From assembly GCA_951812665.1 (NCBI GenBank), contig CATOST010000035.1, positions 1 to 64,000 of the forward strand: 64,000 nt of DNA, given 5' to 3'. A program made the translations under genes and the position numbers. This document shows positions 28,957-37,828 of this stretch, piece after piece. The notes under the pieces were generated by a model, which saw only the letters and a list, made by a program, of their open reading frames with translations, searched no databases and was not told the DNA's origin. The stretch's first letter is position 1; the number at the start of each line of letters is the position of its first letter. The DNA comes from an uncultured Acidobacteriota bacterium. GTDB taxonomy: Bacteria > Acidobacteriota > UBA6911 > RPQK01 > JAJDTT01.

Positions 28957-30545
28957 TCAGCCGGTGCCGGCGCCATTCGAGTCGAGGACCTCCCCGAACT
29001 CGCCCAGATCCTGGTAGCTCCTGCCCCGCCACTCGGAGAAGAGTTCCTCCGGTTCCGGATAGAACAGGGCATGGCCCAACCGTTGGGCCAGGTCGCACAG
29101 GATCTCCAGGTCCGGCCTGGACTCTCCCAGCGGCGGCAGCGCCTGGGCAAAGCGCTGGACCCGTCCCTCGAAATTGGTGAACGTCCCTTCCTTCTCCATG
29201 TGGGTGACGCCGGGAAGGACGGCGTCGGCCATTCGGGCCGTGGAGTTCCAGTTGGCGCCCTGGAACACCACGTACTCGGCCTGCCGGATCAACTCCCGGG
29301 CCCGGTCCGAATCGAAGTCGTGCCCGAAAACGTAGAGGACTTTCACCCCGCCGGCCGCGGCATCCCCCAGGGTCCGCTCCGCGTCACCCTGCAAACCCAG
29401 ATCCACGGCCCCGCGGCTGTTGGGGTTCCGGTCTCCCCGCAGCAGAAGCCCGTCCTCCGTCCCCGTGTCCTCCCAGGGATTCCGGAATGGGATTCCGGCG
29501 ACACCCAACTGCTCCTGGAACAACTTCCGGACCAGATAGAGCTCCTCGTTGGATTGCTGGGGAGAAGCGATGACGCCCAGTCCCTCCGGTCCGAACTTTT
29601 CGACGGTGGTTCGGAGGGCGGTGGCCACCTCCTCCAGGACCTCCTCCCAGGCGCGCGGTTGGAGTTCCCCTCCCATACGCAGGCAGGGGTTCTCGATGCG
29701 GTCCCGGTCGACGAAACCGTAGCCGAAGCGGCCCTGGTCGCACATCCACCATTGGTTGACCAGCGGGTTGAACCTGGGCTTGAGCCTCTGGACCCGCCTG
29801 CCGTCCGCCTTGTAGCTGCGCTGCGTATTGAAGTGGACCGCCATGTTGCAGCCCCGGGAGCAACCGTTGCAGATGGACGCTTCCTGGGAGAGGTACCAGA
29901 CCCGGCACTGGAAGCGGAATTCCCGCTCGGTCAACGCCCCCACCGGACAGATGTCGATGACGTTGCCCGAGTAGTTGTTGTCCAGCTCCCGGCCTGGAAA
30001 CAGGTCGATGACCGACCGGTCGCCCCGATCCAGAACCCCAGCTCGTGGCTCTCCGAGACCTCTTCACAGAAGCGCACGCAGCGGGTGCAGAGGATGCACC
30101 GCTCCTGGTCCAGTATGACGTGGGGTCCGATCGGGAAAGCCTTCTTCCGTTTGATCTTGTCCTCAAAGACCCGGCTCTCGTGCAGACCATGCTCCATGTA
30201 GAAGTTCTGGAGGTCGCACTCTCCCGACTGGTCGCACACGGGACAGTCGAGCGGATGGTTGACCAGCAGAAATTCCAGCATGGCCTGGCGCATCCGGACG
30301 ACCGGCTCCGAATCGGTGGAGACCTTCATGCCGTCCCGGACGCGGGTGTGGCAGGAGATCTGAAGCTTGGGCATGCCTTCGATCTCGACCGCGCACATGC
30401 GGCAGCTGCCGGCGACGCTGAGTCCCGGGTGGTAGCAGTAGCGGGGAACCATCACCCCCAACCGCTCCGCGGCCTCCAGCACGTTGCTGCCCGGTTCGAC
30501 CCGGATGTCCTGTCCGTCGATATTGACCGTAACCATGGGGTTCAT
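28957..30545 (-). CDS. nuoG: NADH-quinone oxidoreductase subunit G (frameshift near 30035)
   Basis: The N-terminal part (30545 to about 30035) has the 2Fe-2S ferredoxin-like domain (RYCYHPGLSVAGSCRMCAVE), the CPVCDQSGECDLQ motif and CILCTRCVRFC. One G appears to be missing in ELGxLDRGDRS. The next frame then continues as FPGRELDNNYSGNVIDICPV, followed by a molybdopterin-oxidoreductase-type domain starting with CNGCSRGCN. Total about 529 residues, shorter than most NuoG proteins (commonly about 680-900), so the C-terminal molybdopterin-like region is reduced. It lies between nuoF and nuoH in normal order. Confidence 0.87.
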
Positions 30546-30576
30546 CGTATGGGCTCGGAACCGTGCCGGGCCACCG

Positions 30577-31872
30577 TCACTTGGCGGCTGCTGCCGGTAC
30601 CGGCCGCTGTAAATCGCATTTCCCGTGCTTCAGATGATAGTCGAACTCGTTTCTGAACTTGACCAGGAAGCTCCGCAGGGGCATGGCGGCGCCGTCACAG
30701 AGGGCGCAGATGGAGGTTCCCGACATGTTGTCCGCGATCTGCAGGAGGTCCTCCACCGAACGCCGCCGCGCCCGGCCCGCGTGAATGGCGTCCACCGTCC
30801 GCGCCACCCACCCGGTGCCCTCGCGGCAGGGGGTGCACTGGCCGCACGATTCGTGGGCATAGAAGTGGCTGATCACCCGCATCGCCTCCACCATGCAGAC
30901 GTCCTCGGCCATGACCACGATTCCGGCAGAACCCAGCATGGAACCGATCCTGGCCAGGTGGTCGAAATCCAGAGGCACGTCGATCTCGTCGGCGGTCAGG
31001 ACGGCGGCCGAGCTTCCTCCGGGGATCACCGCCTTCAACTGCTTGCCGTCGGCCATGCCCCCTCCACAATCGTAGATCAGTTCCCGGAGGGGCGTCCCCA
31101 TGGGGAGTTCGTAGACACCCGGCCGTTTGACGTCGCCGGAGAGAGAGAACAGGCGAAGGCCGCCGTTGCGCTCCGAGCCCAGGTTCGCAAACCACTCCCC
31201 GCCGTTGCTGACGATGTGGGGAAGATAGGTCAGGGATTCCACGTTGTTGATGACCGTGGGGCATCCGAAGGCGCCTACCACCGCGGGGAACGGAGGCTTG
31301 AGCCGGGGCCATCCCTTCTTGCCCTCCAGCGACTCCAGCAGGCCGGTCTCCTCTCCGCAGATATAGGCCCCCGCCCCCACATGCATGTAGACGTCGAAAG
31401 AGAAGTCACGGCCCAACACCCGGCTCCCCAGAATACCCTCCCGATAGGCCTCTTCTATGGTTTCCCGGAGGATCCGTTCGGGGTGGACGTATTCGCCGCG
31501 GATGTAGATATAGGCGGTGTGGATTCCCACCGCGCGCGCGCAGATGATCATCCCTTCCAGGAGCCGATGGGGGTCCCACTCCATGATGTAGCGGTCCTTG
31601 AAGGTCCCCGGCTCTCCCTCGTCGGCGTTGACCACGAGGTAGATGGGTTTGCCCGTGTTGCGAGGAACGAAACTCCACTTACGGCCCACCGGAAAGCCGG
31701 CGCCTCCCAGACCGCGGAGATTCGACTTCATGACCTCCCCGGTGATCCGTTCCGGGGCCATCTCGTCCAGGGCCTTGAGTGCCGCCTGGTAGCCGCCGTG
31801 CGCGCGGTAGTAGTCGAGCTTGCGAGCCTGGGGATTGCCGAAGTCGCGGGAGATGAGCCGGAGCCGGTCCAT
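30577..31872 (-). CDS. nuoF: NADH-quinone oxidoreductase subunit F
   Basis: 431 residues from ATG 31872, which shares its A with the nuoE stop codon (TGATG). NADH- and FMN-binding features are seen: RGLGGAGFPVGRKWSFVPRN, NADEGEPGTFKDRYIME and GAGAYICGEETGLLESLEGK. The N3 4Fe-4S cluster ligands are ESCGQCTPCREG and a downstream cysteine in TSICALCDG. This subunit takes hydride from NADH and passes electrons into the chain of clusters. Translationally coupled to nuoE. Confidence 0.94.
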   Translation of the reverse strand: MDRLRLISRDFGNPQARKLDYYRAHGGYQAALKALDEMAPERITGEVMKSNLRGLGGAGFPVGRKWSFVPRNTGKPIYLVVNADEGEPGTFKDRYIMEWDPHRLLEGMIICARAVGIHTAYIYIRGEYVHPERILRETIEEAYREGILGSRVLGRDFSFDVYMHVGAGAYICGEETGLLESLEGKKGWPRLKPPFPAVVGAFGCPTVINNVESLTYLPHIVSNGGEWFANLGSERNGGLRLFSLSGDVKRPGVYELPMGTPLRELIYDCGGGMADGKQLKAVIPGGSSAAVLTADEIDVPLDFDHLARIGSMLGSAGIVVMAEDVCMVEAMRVISHFYAHESCGQCTPCREGTGWVARTVDAIHAGRARRRSVEDLLQIADNMSGTSICALCDGAAMPLRSFLVKFRNEFDYHLKHGKCDLQRPVPAAAAK

Positions 31873-32363
31873 CACGCCTCCCCTCGCGAAGTCTCTCCAT
31901 TCAGGATCCGATCCACCTCCGACCGGTTCAGAGGGCCATGGTAGTCGTCCCCCACTTGCATCATGGGAGCCAGCTCGCAGGCGCCCATGCACTGTGGGAC
32001 CGCCTCCCAGCTGAACTCACCGTCGGCAGTGGTTCCTCCGCTGGCGACTCCCAGTTTCTCCCCAAGGTATCTCCGGACGCCGCCGCAGCCCCGGACCCAG
32101 CAGGAGATGCTGGTGCAGAGGCGAATGTGCCGGCGGCCCCTGGGACGGGTCCGGTACAGGGTGTAGAAGGTCAGGACCTCGTGGACGTCGATGACCGGCA
32201 AGCCCAGAACCTGGGCCACGTGCTCCTCTCCTTCGGGGGAAACGTAACCCAACTGCTCCTGCACCAGGTGAAGGGCGGGGAGCAGAGCCGCTCGCCGAGT
32301 GGGATAGACCTTGAGCAGGGACTCCAGGCGCTCCCTTCGCTCCCGGGTGAACTCGAAACTCAA
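31872..32363 (-). CDS. nuoE: NADH-quinone oxidoreductase subunit E
   Basis: About 163 residues with the thioredoxin-like 2Fe-2S fold. Cluster ligands lie in CTSISCWVRGC (the first or second Cys with its partner) and VPQCMGACELAPMMQV. The likely start is the TTG at 32363, which overlaps the corrected end of nuoD at 32360. No ATG is available near the expected N-terminus (SFEFTRERRERLESLLKVYP). Confidence 0.9.
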   Translation of the reverse strand: MSFEFTRERRERLESLLKVYPTRRAALLPALHLVQEQLGYVSPEGEEHVAQVLGLPVIDVHEVLTFYTLYRTRPRGRRHIRLCTSISCWVRGCGGVRRYLGEKLGVASGGTTADGEFSWEAVPQCMGACELAPMMQVGDDYHGPLNRSEVDRILNGETSRGEA

Positions 32364-33684
32364 CGGTCCAGTTCTCCGCGATCATGTTGACCGATCCGAA
32401 GGTGGGAACGATGTCCGCCATCTGGTCCCCTTCCAGGATGCTGGAGAGAGCCGCCATGATGGGGAAGCAGGGCGGACGGCATCGGACCCGCCAGGGCCGG
32501 TCGCTCCCGTCGCTGACGATATAGAAGGCCAACTCGCCATTGGCGCCCTCCATCGGGAAATAGACTTCGCCGCGGGGAGGGCGAATCCCGTGGCCCATCA
32601 TCACGATCTTGAAGTGATTCATCAGGGCCTCGATGTTGGAATAGACCTGCTCCTTGGCCGGGAGCCGGCTGGTCTTGTCGGCGGAGTAGACCCGGTCGTG
32701 GAAGCGCTTCTCCGATCCCTGGAGGGTCGGCTGGATCAGAACCTCGTTGCTCAGGAGGCCGCGAGTCTTGCCGAACTTGCCCAGATCCGCCATCAGGTCG
32801 GGGGAGATCAGTTTTCCCTCCGGGTCCACGTTGGTCGGACCCTCAGGCATCTGTTCCAGGCATTGCTCGACGATCCGCAACGACTGCCGCATCTCCTCCA
32901 TCCGAACCAGGTAGCGGTCCATGTTATCGCCTTGCTCGCCCACCGGCACATCGAAATCCATGCGGTCGTAGACGAAGTAGGGGGAGGCCTTGCGAACGTC
33001 GTAGTCGATGCCGGTCGACCGCAGGAAAGGTCCCGTAATGCCGTAGGCCACGGCAGACTCGGCCGAGATGACGCCCACTCCCCGCATCCGGTCGTAGAAG
33101 ATGCGGTTGTGGGTGAGGAGATCGTCCACCTCCTCCAGGACCTCTTCCACCTTGCCCTTCACCTCGCGGCAACGCTCGGAAAAATCGGCGGTCAGGTCCG
33201 CCTTGACCCCGCCGATTCGGCCATAGGAGACGGTGAGCCGGGCGCCGGTGACCTCCTCCACCAGTTCCCACAGCCACTCCCGGGCCTTGATCATGTACAG
33301 GAAAACGGAAAACGCCCCCAGCTCCATGGCGGAGGCCCCGATACAGGTCAGGTGATCGCAGATCCGCGAGATCTCGCTCATGAGCACCCGGATGTACTGG
33401 CAGCGCTCCGGGACCTCGAGACCCATCAGGAGCTCGACTCCCGCGGCGAACGCGAAGTTGTTGATGAGCGGGGAGACGTAGTTGAGCCGGTCGGTGTAGG
33501 GGAAACACTGGGTGTAGCTGGAGGCTTCGCAATGCTTTTCGAAACCCCGGTGGAGATACCCGATCTCCACGTCGGCGTGGCGGACCACCTCGCCGTCCAG
33601 GCCCAACTCGATGCGGATCACGCCGTGCATGGCCGGGTGGGCCGGTCCCGCGTTCAACAGCATGGTCCGGGTGGTCTCAGTCAT
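32360..33684 (-). CDS. nuoD: NADH-quinone oxidoreductase subunit D (49-kDa type; frameshift near 32378)
   Basis: About 440 residues with the hydrogenase-like large-subunit fold: NAGPAHPAMHGVIRIELGLD, the quinone-pocket region ADVEIGYLHRGFEKHCEASS, and RIGGVKADLTADFSERCRE. As given, the frame runs past its natural end into nuoE for about 110 nonsense residues. Adding one G in the ATCGCGGAG run near 32378 restores the expected ending (SVNMIGGELDR then stop), which fits the family ending with GEVDR. The natural stop then overlaps the nuoE start. Confidence 0.92.
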
Positions 33685-33694
33685 CGCGCCGGTT

Positions 33695-34174
33695 TCAATC
33701 CTTGGGGCCCACCAGGGGCTGCCGCTTGTCGATGGGGTAGTCTTTTCGCAGGGGATGCCCCTGGAACTCCTGGTACATCAGGATGCGGCGCAAGTCGGGA
33801 TGCCCCCGGAACCGGATCCCGAACATGTCGAACACCTCTCTCTCATACCAGTTGGCGGCCGGCCAAACGGGCGTCAGCGAGGGGGCCTCCGGAGAGGAGC
33901 CGCCCAGCGGCGCCTTCAATCGCAGGCGCACGTTTTTCGACCGGGAATAGAGGTGGTAGACCAACTCGAAACGGGGCTTGCGCTTCCAGTGGTCGACGGC
34001 CGAGAGGTCCATGAGGAAGTCGAAGCGAAGTTGGGGGTCCTGCTTCAGGAAACGTGCGACCCGGGCCAGCGCCTCCGGCTTCAGAATCGCCGTATCCTCT
34101 CCCAGCCGGGAGTGGGTTCCCAGGATCTCTTCCGGAAAGCTCTCCTGGAGGCGGGTCAGGGATGTGCTCTGCAT
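33695..34174 (-). CDS. nuoC: NADH-quinone oxidoreductase subunit C (30-kDa type)
   Basis: 159 residues of the 30-kDa subunit family. Recognisable segments are RFDFLMDLSAVDHW, ELVYHLYSRSKNVRLRLKAP and the signature NWYEREVFDMFGIRFRGHPD with HPLRKDYPIDKRQPL near the C-terminus. It is a separate gene, not fused to nuoD, which starts 10 bp further on. Complete. Confidence 0.94.
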   Translation of the reverse strand: MQSTSLTRLQESFPEEILGTHSRLGEDTAILKPEALARVARFLKQDPQLRFDFLMDLSAVDHWKRKPRFELVYHLYSRSKNVRLRLKAPLGGSSPEAPSLTPVWPAANWYEREVFDMFGIRFRGHPDLRRILMYQEFQGHPLRKDYPIDKRQPLVGPKD

Positions 34175-34222
34175 CGGAATAGCGAAACCGGGGCCCGGCT
34201 AGCGGGCGCCCCGCTTCTTCTC

Positions 34223-34702
34223 CTAGACCTCCTGGCTCTGCTTCGCGATCTTCTCCTGCAGCATCATCAACCCCTGCAGCACGGTCTCCGGCCGGGGAGG
34301 GCATCCGGGGATATAGACGTCCACCGGAATCACGTGATCGATTCCGCGCACCGTCGCGTAGTTGTCGTAGAAGCCACCCGTGCAGGTGCACACTCCAAAG
34401 GCGACCACCCACTTGGGGGCGCACATCTGCTGGTAGACGTTGACCAGAACCGGGGCGATCTTCTGGCTGATGGTCCCGACGACGAAGAGGACATCGGCTT
34501 GCCGAGGGGAAAAACGGGGGAGACCGGCGCCGAAGCGGTCCACGTCGTAGTGGGCGCAGGCGGTGGCCATATACTCCATTCCGCAACAGGCGGTCACGAA
34601 GGGGTATTGAAAAATCGAGTACTTCCTCGCCCACCCGACCACCTGGTCGAGGCGGCTGGTGAAAAACCCCAACTCGGGGCTGCCCTTGAAATCTACTTCC
34701 AA
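34223..34702 (-). CDS. nuoB: NADH-quinone oxidoreductase subunit B (cluster N2)
   Basis: About 159 residues. The four cysteines of cluster N2 are present: the tandem pair in TACCGMEYM, one in GVCTCTGGFYDNY and one in IPGCPPRPE. No ATG lies near the expected N-terminus. The TTG at 34702 (EVDFKGSPELGFFTSRLDQ) is the best start and overlaps the end of nuoA by 10 bp, which fits translational coupling. The longer ORF from 34813 would run antiparallel in frame through nuoA and is rejected. Confidence 0.92.
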   Translation of the reverse strand: MEVDFKGSPELGFFTSRLDQVVGWARKYSIFQYPFVTACCGMEYMATACAHYDVDRFGAGLPRFSPRQADVLFVVGTISQKIAPVLVNVYQQMCAPKWVVAFGVCTCTGGFYDNYATVRGIDHVIPVDVYIPGCPPRPETVLQGLMMLQEKIAKQSQEV

Positions 34703-35055
34703 TCCAGCGCTCCTCTCTTGACCGAGTAGTAAAGCCCGGAAAGCACGACCAGCAGAAAGATCAGCATCTCGAAGAACCCGAACCAACCGAGCTCCCGGTA
34801 AACGACGGCCCACGGGAACAGAAAGATCAGCTCGACGTCAAAGAGGACGAACAGCAGTGCCGCCAGGAAGAATTTTACGGAAATCCGACCCCGGCGAATC
34901 TCCGAAGGTTCATTGCCGCACTCGAACGGCATCTCGTGGATCGAGCCTTTGCCCTTCGGCCCCAACCACTGGGTGATCAGAACCATTCCACCGGCCGTGG
35001 CGCCGGCAAACACGAGCAGGAGAAGAAAGCCGAGGTAGCCTTCCGTGCCAGTCAT
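34693..35055 (-). CDS. nuoA: NADH-quinone oxidoreductase subunit A
   Basis: 120 residues with three predicted helices. Conserved loop HEMPFECGNEPSEIRRGRIS carries the subunit-A cysteine; FDVELIFLFPWAVVYRELGW is the acidic helix typical of the family. First gene of the block nuoA-B-C-D-E-F-G-H-I, which ends at 27234. nuoJ to nuoN are not in the window. Its promoter must lie in the repeat-rich gap upstream (35056-35486). Confidence 0.93.
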   Translation of the reverse strand: MTGTEGYLGFLLLLVFAGATAGGMVLITQWLGPKGKGSIHEMPFECGNEPSEIRRGRISVKFFLAALLFVLFDVELIFLFPWAVVYRELGWFGFFEMLIFLLVVLSGLYYSVKRGALDWK

Positions 35056-35135
35056 GAGTCATCCGATCCGGATCCGATCCCGTCCGCTGAGCCGCCACAG
35101 TATACGTTGAGAAGAGAGAAAAGAGAAAAAAGAAG

Positions 35136-35299
35136 TAGCAGCCCGTGGCAAAAGTCGTCACGGCATTCGACCGTCCCTGCATCCCGGCGGACTGCGTTGC
35201 TATCGGCTCACATACTCCCGGTATGCTCCCGAATCGCGCCTTGTCCGGCGGGCGCAGGAACGGTCTCGGTGCTCGCGAGACTTTCACCACGGACTGGTA
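35136..35299. repeat. ~165-bp palindromic element, copy 1
   Basis: It starts TAGCAGCCCGTGGCAAAAGT and ends with the inverted complement of TAGCAGTCCGTGGTGAAAGT (here ending CTGGTA). The centre is the palindrome CATACTCCCGGTATG. The two arms are complementary along most of their length, so the whole element could form one long hairpin. It fills part of the 431-bp gap between divergent nuoA and lipA; no gene lies there. Same orientation as copy 3. Confidence 0.85.
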
Positions 35300-35300
35300 G

Positions 35301-35410
35301 AGGCGCCCCCTGTGGGTGCCCTCTTTGGCGCTCTACCCTTGCCCGCTTCGAAATCTTGGTTTCCCAGAAGCTGAAAGAGTGAAGAAGGCGCCCCCAAGGG
35401 GCGCCCCTAC
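35301..35410. repeat. ~110-bp element with GTAGGGGC-type inverted ends
   Basis: The left end is GAGGCGCCCCCTGTGGGTGC; the right end, read on the other strand, is GTAGGGGCGCCCCTTGGGGG. Between them is a less structured core. A shorter relative lies at 56231-56321. It sits immediately beside copy 1 of the 165-bp element. Confidence 0.6.
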
Positions 35411-35486
35411 GCTTTCCTGTTTCCTCTTTCCTCCGCCCGCGGATTGCCTTGGCGAGATTTGCCATTGGCTGTTAAGGTTATGCGCC

Positions 35487-36395
35487 ATGGTGGCGGGAAA
35501 CGAAAAGCGGCGGCGCCATCCACCCTGGATCAAGGTCCGGGCTCCGTTCGGCGAAGGCGTCCATGAACTGAAAGGGCTCTTGGGCGGACTCGGCCTCAAT
35601 ACCGTCTGCCAGGAGGCCATGTGCCCCAATCTGGGTGAATGCTGGGCCCATGGGGTAGCCACTTTCATGATCCTGGGGCGAGTCTGCACTCGAGGCTGCC
35701 GCTACTGCGCCGTCAGCAAGGGGCGTCCTCCGGTGTTGGACCGGGAGGAGCCCCGGCGGGTGGCCGAGGCAGTGCGGCAGATGGGTTTGAAGCACGTCGT
35801 GGTCACCTCCGTGGACCGGGACGACGTGGAGGACGGCGGCGCCTTCATCTTCGCCGAGACGATCCAGGCCATTCGAGAGCTGCACCGCGAGTGTGCGGTC
35901 GAGGTTCTGATCCCCGATTTCCAGGGGGATGAGGCGGCGTTGAGAACGGTTCTGGACGCGGGTCCCGACATCCTCAACCACAACATCGAGACGGTGCCCC
36001 GGCTCTTTCCTGTCGCCCGGGGCGGCGGCGACTATCGACGATCATTGGATCTCTTGAGCAACTCCCGCCGGATCTCGCCGGACACGGTGACCAAGACCGG
36101 CATGATGCTGGGCTTGGGGGAGCGCGAAGCCGAGGTATTGCAGGTCATGCGGGACCTGGTGGAACGGCAGGTCAACATCCTGACGCTGGGACAATACCTG
36201 AGACCCACGTCCTGGCATCTGCCGGTGGACCGGTACTACCACCCGGACGAGTTCCGCCGTTGGGGGGAGACGGGAATGCGTCTGGGGTTCGACCATGTGG
36301 AGAGCGGCCCCCTGGTTCGGTCCAGCTATCTGGCCGACCGCCAGTTCGCCCAGCTCAGGACGAACACCGGGAAGGCTCAACAGGCGTACAATTAA
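35487..36395 (+). CDS. lipA: Lipoyl synthase
   Basis: About 302 residues from ATG 35487. A radical-SAM enzyme that inserts two sulphurs into octanoyl-lysine made by LipB. The auxiliary cluster is CQEAMCPNLGEC, the radical-SAM cluster is RVCTRGCRYCAV, and the conserved serine ligand is in GPLVRSSYLAD at the C-terminus. Segments VVVTSVDRDDVEDGGAFIFA and LNHNIETVPRLFPVARGGGD match the family. It is followed at 38 bp by a CMD-fold gene with a clear Shine-Dalgarno site. lipB is across the nuo operon. Confidence 0.95.
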   Translation: MVAGNEKRRRHPPWIKVRAPFGEGVHELKGLLGGLGLNTVCQEAMCPNLGECWAHGVATFMILGRVCTRGCRYCAVSKGRPPVLDREEPRRVAEAVRQMGLKHVVVTSVDRDDVEDGGAFIFAETIQAIRELHRECAVEVLIPDFQGDEAALRTVLDAGPDILNHNIETVPRLFPVARGGGDYRRSLDLLSNSRRISPDTVTKTGMMLGLGEREAEVLQVMRDLVERQVNILTLGQYLRPTSWHLPVDRYYHPDEFRRWGETGMRLGFDHVESGPLVRSSYLADRQFAQLRTNTGKAQQAYN

Positions 36396-36433
36396 GCGGA
36401 CCGTAAGAATCAGTCAGAAAGGAGCCAGGCAAA

Positions 36434-36991
36434 ATGCCCAGGTATTTGCCGGTGCAGCCGGATGCCGCAAATGACAAGGTTCGGAATCTCTACTCGGCGC
36501 TGGAGAGTGAACTGGGTTTCGTGCCCAACTTCATCAAGACCTGGGCCCACAGCGACAACTTCGTGGAGTCGGTGGCAGCCTTGTACGGCACGGTCATGGG
36601 TGAGACCGGCCTGAGTGAGAAGATCCGGTCGCTGGTGATCCTCAGAACCTGCCAGGTCAACAAGTGTGCCTATACGGCGGTCCCCGCCCTCAAACGAGCT
36701 CGGGAGGCGGGTTGGACCGAAGAGCAGCTGGACGCCATCGACCAGGCGGCCGAGAGCAATCTGTTCGTCTACTACGAAAAGGAAGCCATCCGTCTGGCGG
36801 AACTGACCAGCCTGAGTCCGGACGACGTCCAGGAGGAGTTCTGGATGCAGCTGGACAATCACTACACCTCGGACCAGGTGGTGGAGATGATCACCCTGAT
36901 CGGATTCTTCAACATGATCAACCGCTTGGCTCTGGTGCTGGAAGTAGCGGCGGACCCGGAGCCCGCGGCCGCCGGCGTGGGCGCCTCCTGA
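36434..36991 (+). CDS. Carboxymuconolactone decarboxylase-like (CMD/AhpD-fold) protein lacking the CxxC pair
   Basis: 185 residues. The start has a strong AGGAG site. The CMD fold is indicated by LGFVPNFIKTWAHSDNFVES, the helix SEKIRSLVILRTCQVNKCAY and the downstream ALKRAREAGWTEEQLDAI. In redox-active members the core reads as CxxC followed by His. Here it is NKCAYTAVPALKR: the second cysteine is threonine and the histidine is absent, so peroxidase-type chemistry of the AhpD kind is unlikely. Lies between lipA and a thioesterase; function is open. Confidence 0.8.
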   Translation: MPRYLPVQPDAANDKVRNLYSALESELGFVPNFIKTWAHSDNFVESVAALYGTVMGETGLSEKIRSLVILRTCQVNKCAYTAVPALKRAREAGWTEEQLDAIDQAAESNLFVYYEKEAIRLAELTSLSPDDVQEEFWMQLDNHYTSDQVVEMITLIGFFNMINRLALVLEVAADPEPAAAGVGAS

Positions 36992-37005
36992 GCGAATCCG
37001 TTTCG

Positions 37006-37473
37006 ATGACTCCCGCGGGCAAACTCGATTCCGCGTCCGCCCCGACCGAAACCACCATCGGCGGCAGCAAGGCTCTGGTGATCCCCATGGAAGTGGAGTT
37101 TCACGACCTGGACGCCATGGGTCACGTCAACAACGTCCGCTATTTCACCTTCATGGAAGCGGCTCGGGTGGCCTTCTTCCGCCACTTTCTGGACGCCCGG
37201 CGGATCCACGACCTGCAGATGATCGCGGTGGAAGCCTCCTGCCAGTTTTTCTCGCCTGCCCACTGGAGAGAGGTCCTTCTGGTCCAGGTCTGGATTCCCC
37301 GAGTCGGAAATACCAGCTTCGACTTCCAGTACGAAATGACCGAGCGCAACACCGGGCGCAAGGTCGCCCGGGGCAAGACCATTTGCGTGTCGTGGGATTA
37401 CGGTACCGAGTCCAAGCTGCGGGTTCCGGATCCGGTCCGGAGACTGTGTGCCGGCAAACGCCTCGGAGGCTGA
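37006..37473 (+). CDS. Hotdog-fold acyl-CoA thioesterase (YbgC/FadM-like)
   Basis: 155 residues. The YbgC-type motif is clear: EVEFHDLDAMGHVNNVRYFT with the general Asp in HDLDAMGH, then FMEAARVAFFRHFLDAR. The second half (FFSPAHWREVLLVQVWIPRV, SFDFQYEMTERNTGRKVARG) completes the fold. Predicted cytoplasmic thioesterase acting on short or branched acyl-CoA; the exact substrate is unknown. It starts 15 bp after the CMD gene and probably shares its transcript. Confidence 0.85.
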   Translation: MTPAGKLDSASAPTETTIGGSKALVIPMEVEFHDLDAMGHVNNVRYFTFMEAARVAFFRHFLDARRIHDLQMIAVEASCQFFSPAHWREVLLVQVWIPRVGNTSFDFQYEMTERNTGRKVARGKTICVSWDYGTESKLRVPDPVRRLCAGKRLGG

Positions 37474-37483
37474 CTCGTCCACC

Positions 37484-37681
37484 ATGGAATGGGAGCACAA
37501 GGGAATGCGTTTCGCCGTCTCGACCCAGGAGATGGGGCCGTTGGTTATGGCGTCGGCCCGGGTCGCCGCCACGGGGCCCTACGTCCGAATACGCCCTTTC
37601 TCCGCCTTGGGCACCGACCGGGACGAAGCCATCGAACTCCTGAAGAAGCAGATCCGGCTGGAGTTCCGGCGCCTGCCTTGA
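37484..37681 (+). CDS. Small hypothetical protein
   Basis: 65 residues from ATG 37484, 11 bp after the thioesterase stop; ATG 37448, overlapping the thioesterase, is an alternative. It is a mixed alpha/beta sequence with RFAVSTQEMGPLVMASARVA and a charged C-terminal helix (DRDEAIELLKKQIRLEF). The pattern is somewhat like small HicB- or dsRBD-like folds but not enough to assign. Followed by a short repeat array. Confidence 0.55.
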   Translation: MEWEHKGMRFAVSTQEMGPLVMASARVAATGPYVRIRPFSALGTDRDEAIELLKKQIRLEFRRLP

Positions 37682-37750
37682 CGAGGGGCGGGGAGGGGGA
37701 GGGGGGCTTGTGGGCCGTTCAGTTGGTGTTGGATTGGGTCTCTGGAGTTC

Positions 37751-37828
37751 GGCGGCAAGAAAGCCGCCGGTCCCAATCGGCGACAAGAAAGTCGCCGCTC
37801 CCAGTCGGCGGCAAGAAAGTCGCCGCTT
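37751..37828. repeat. Three tandem hairpin units (same family as 7080-7446)
   Basis: Units GGCGGCAAGAAAGCCGCCGG, GGCGACAAGAAAGTCGCCGC and GGCGGCAAGAAAGTCGCCGC are separated by TCCCAATC or TCCCAGTC. They sit in the convergent gap between the small ORF and the VWA gene, and end right at the VWA stop codon. Confidence 0.75.

Noticed and set aside
27234-35055. Complex I operon as a pseudogene cluster
   Set aside because: Only one base is missing in each of nuoD, nuoG and nuoI and all cluster-binding motifs survive; error is more likely than decay.
35136-35299. Small protein-coding genes inside the 165-bp elements (reading such as VVTAFDRPC...)
   Set aside because: The similar reading comes from DNA-level repetition; there is no start site and the frame is not kept among copies.
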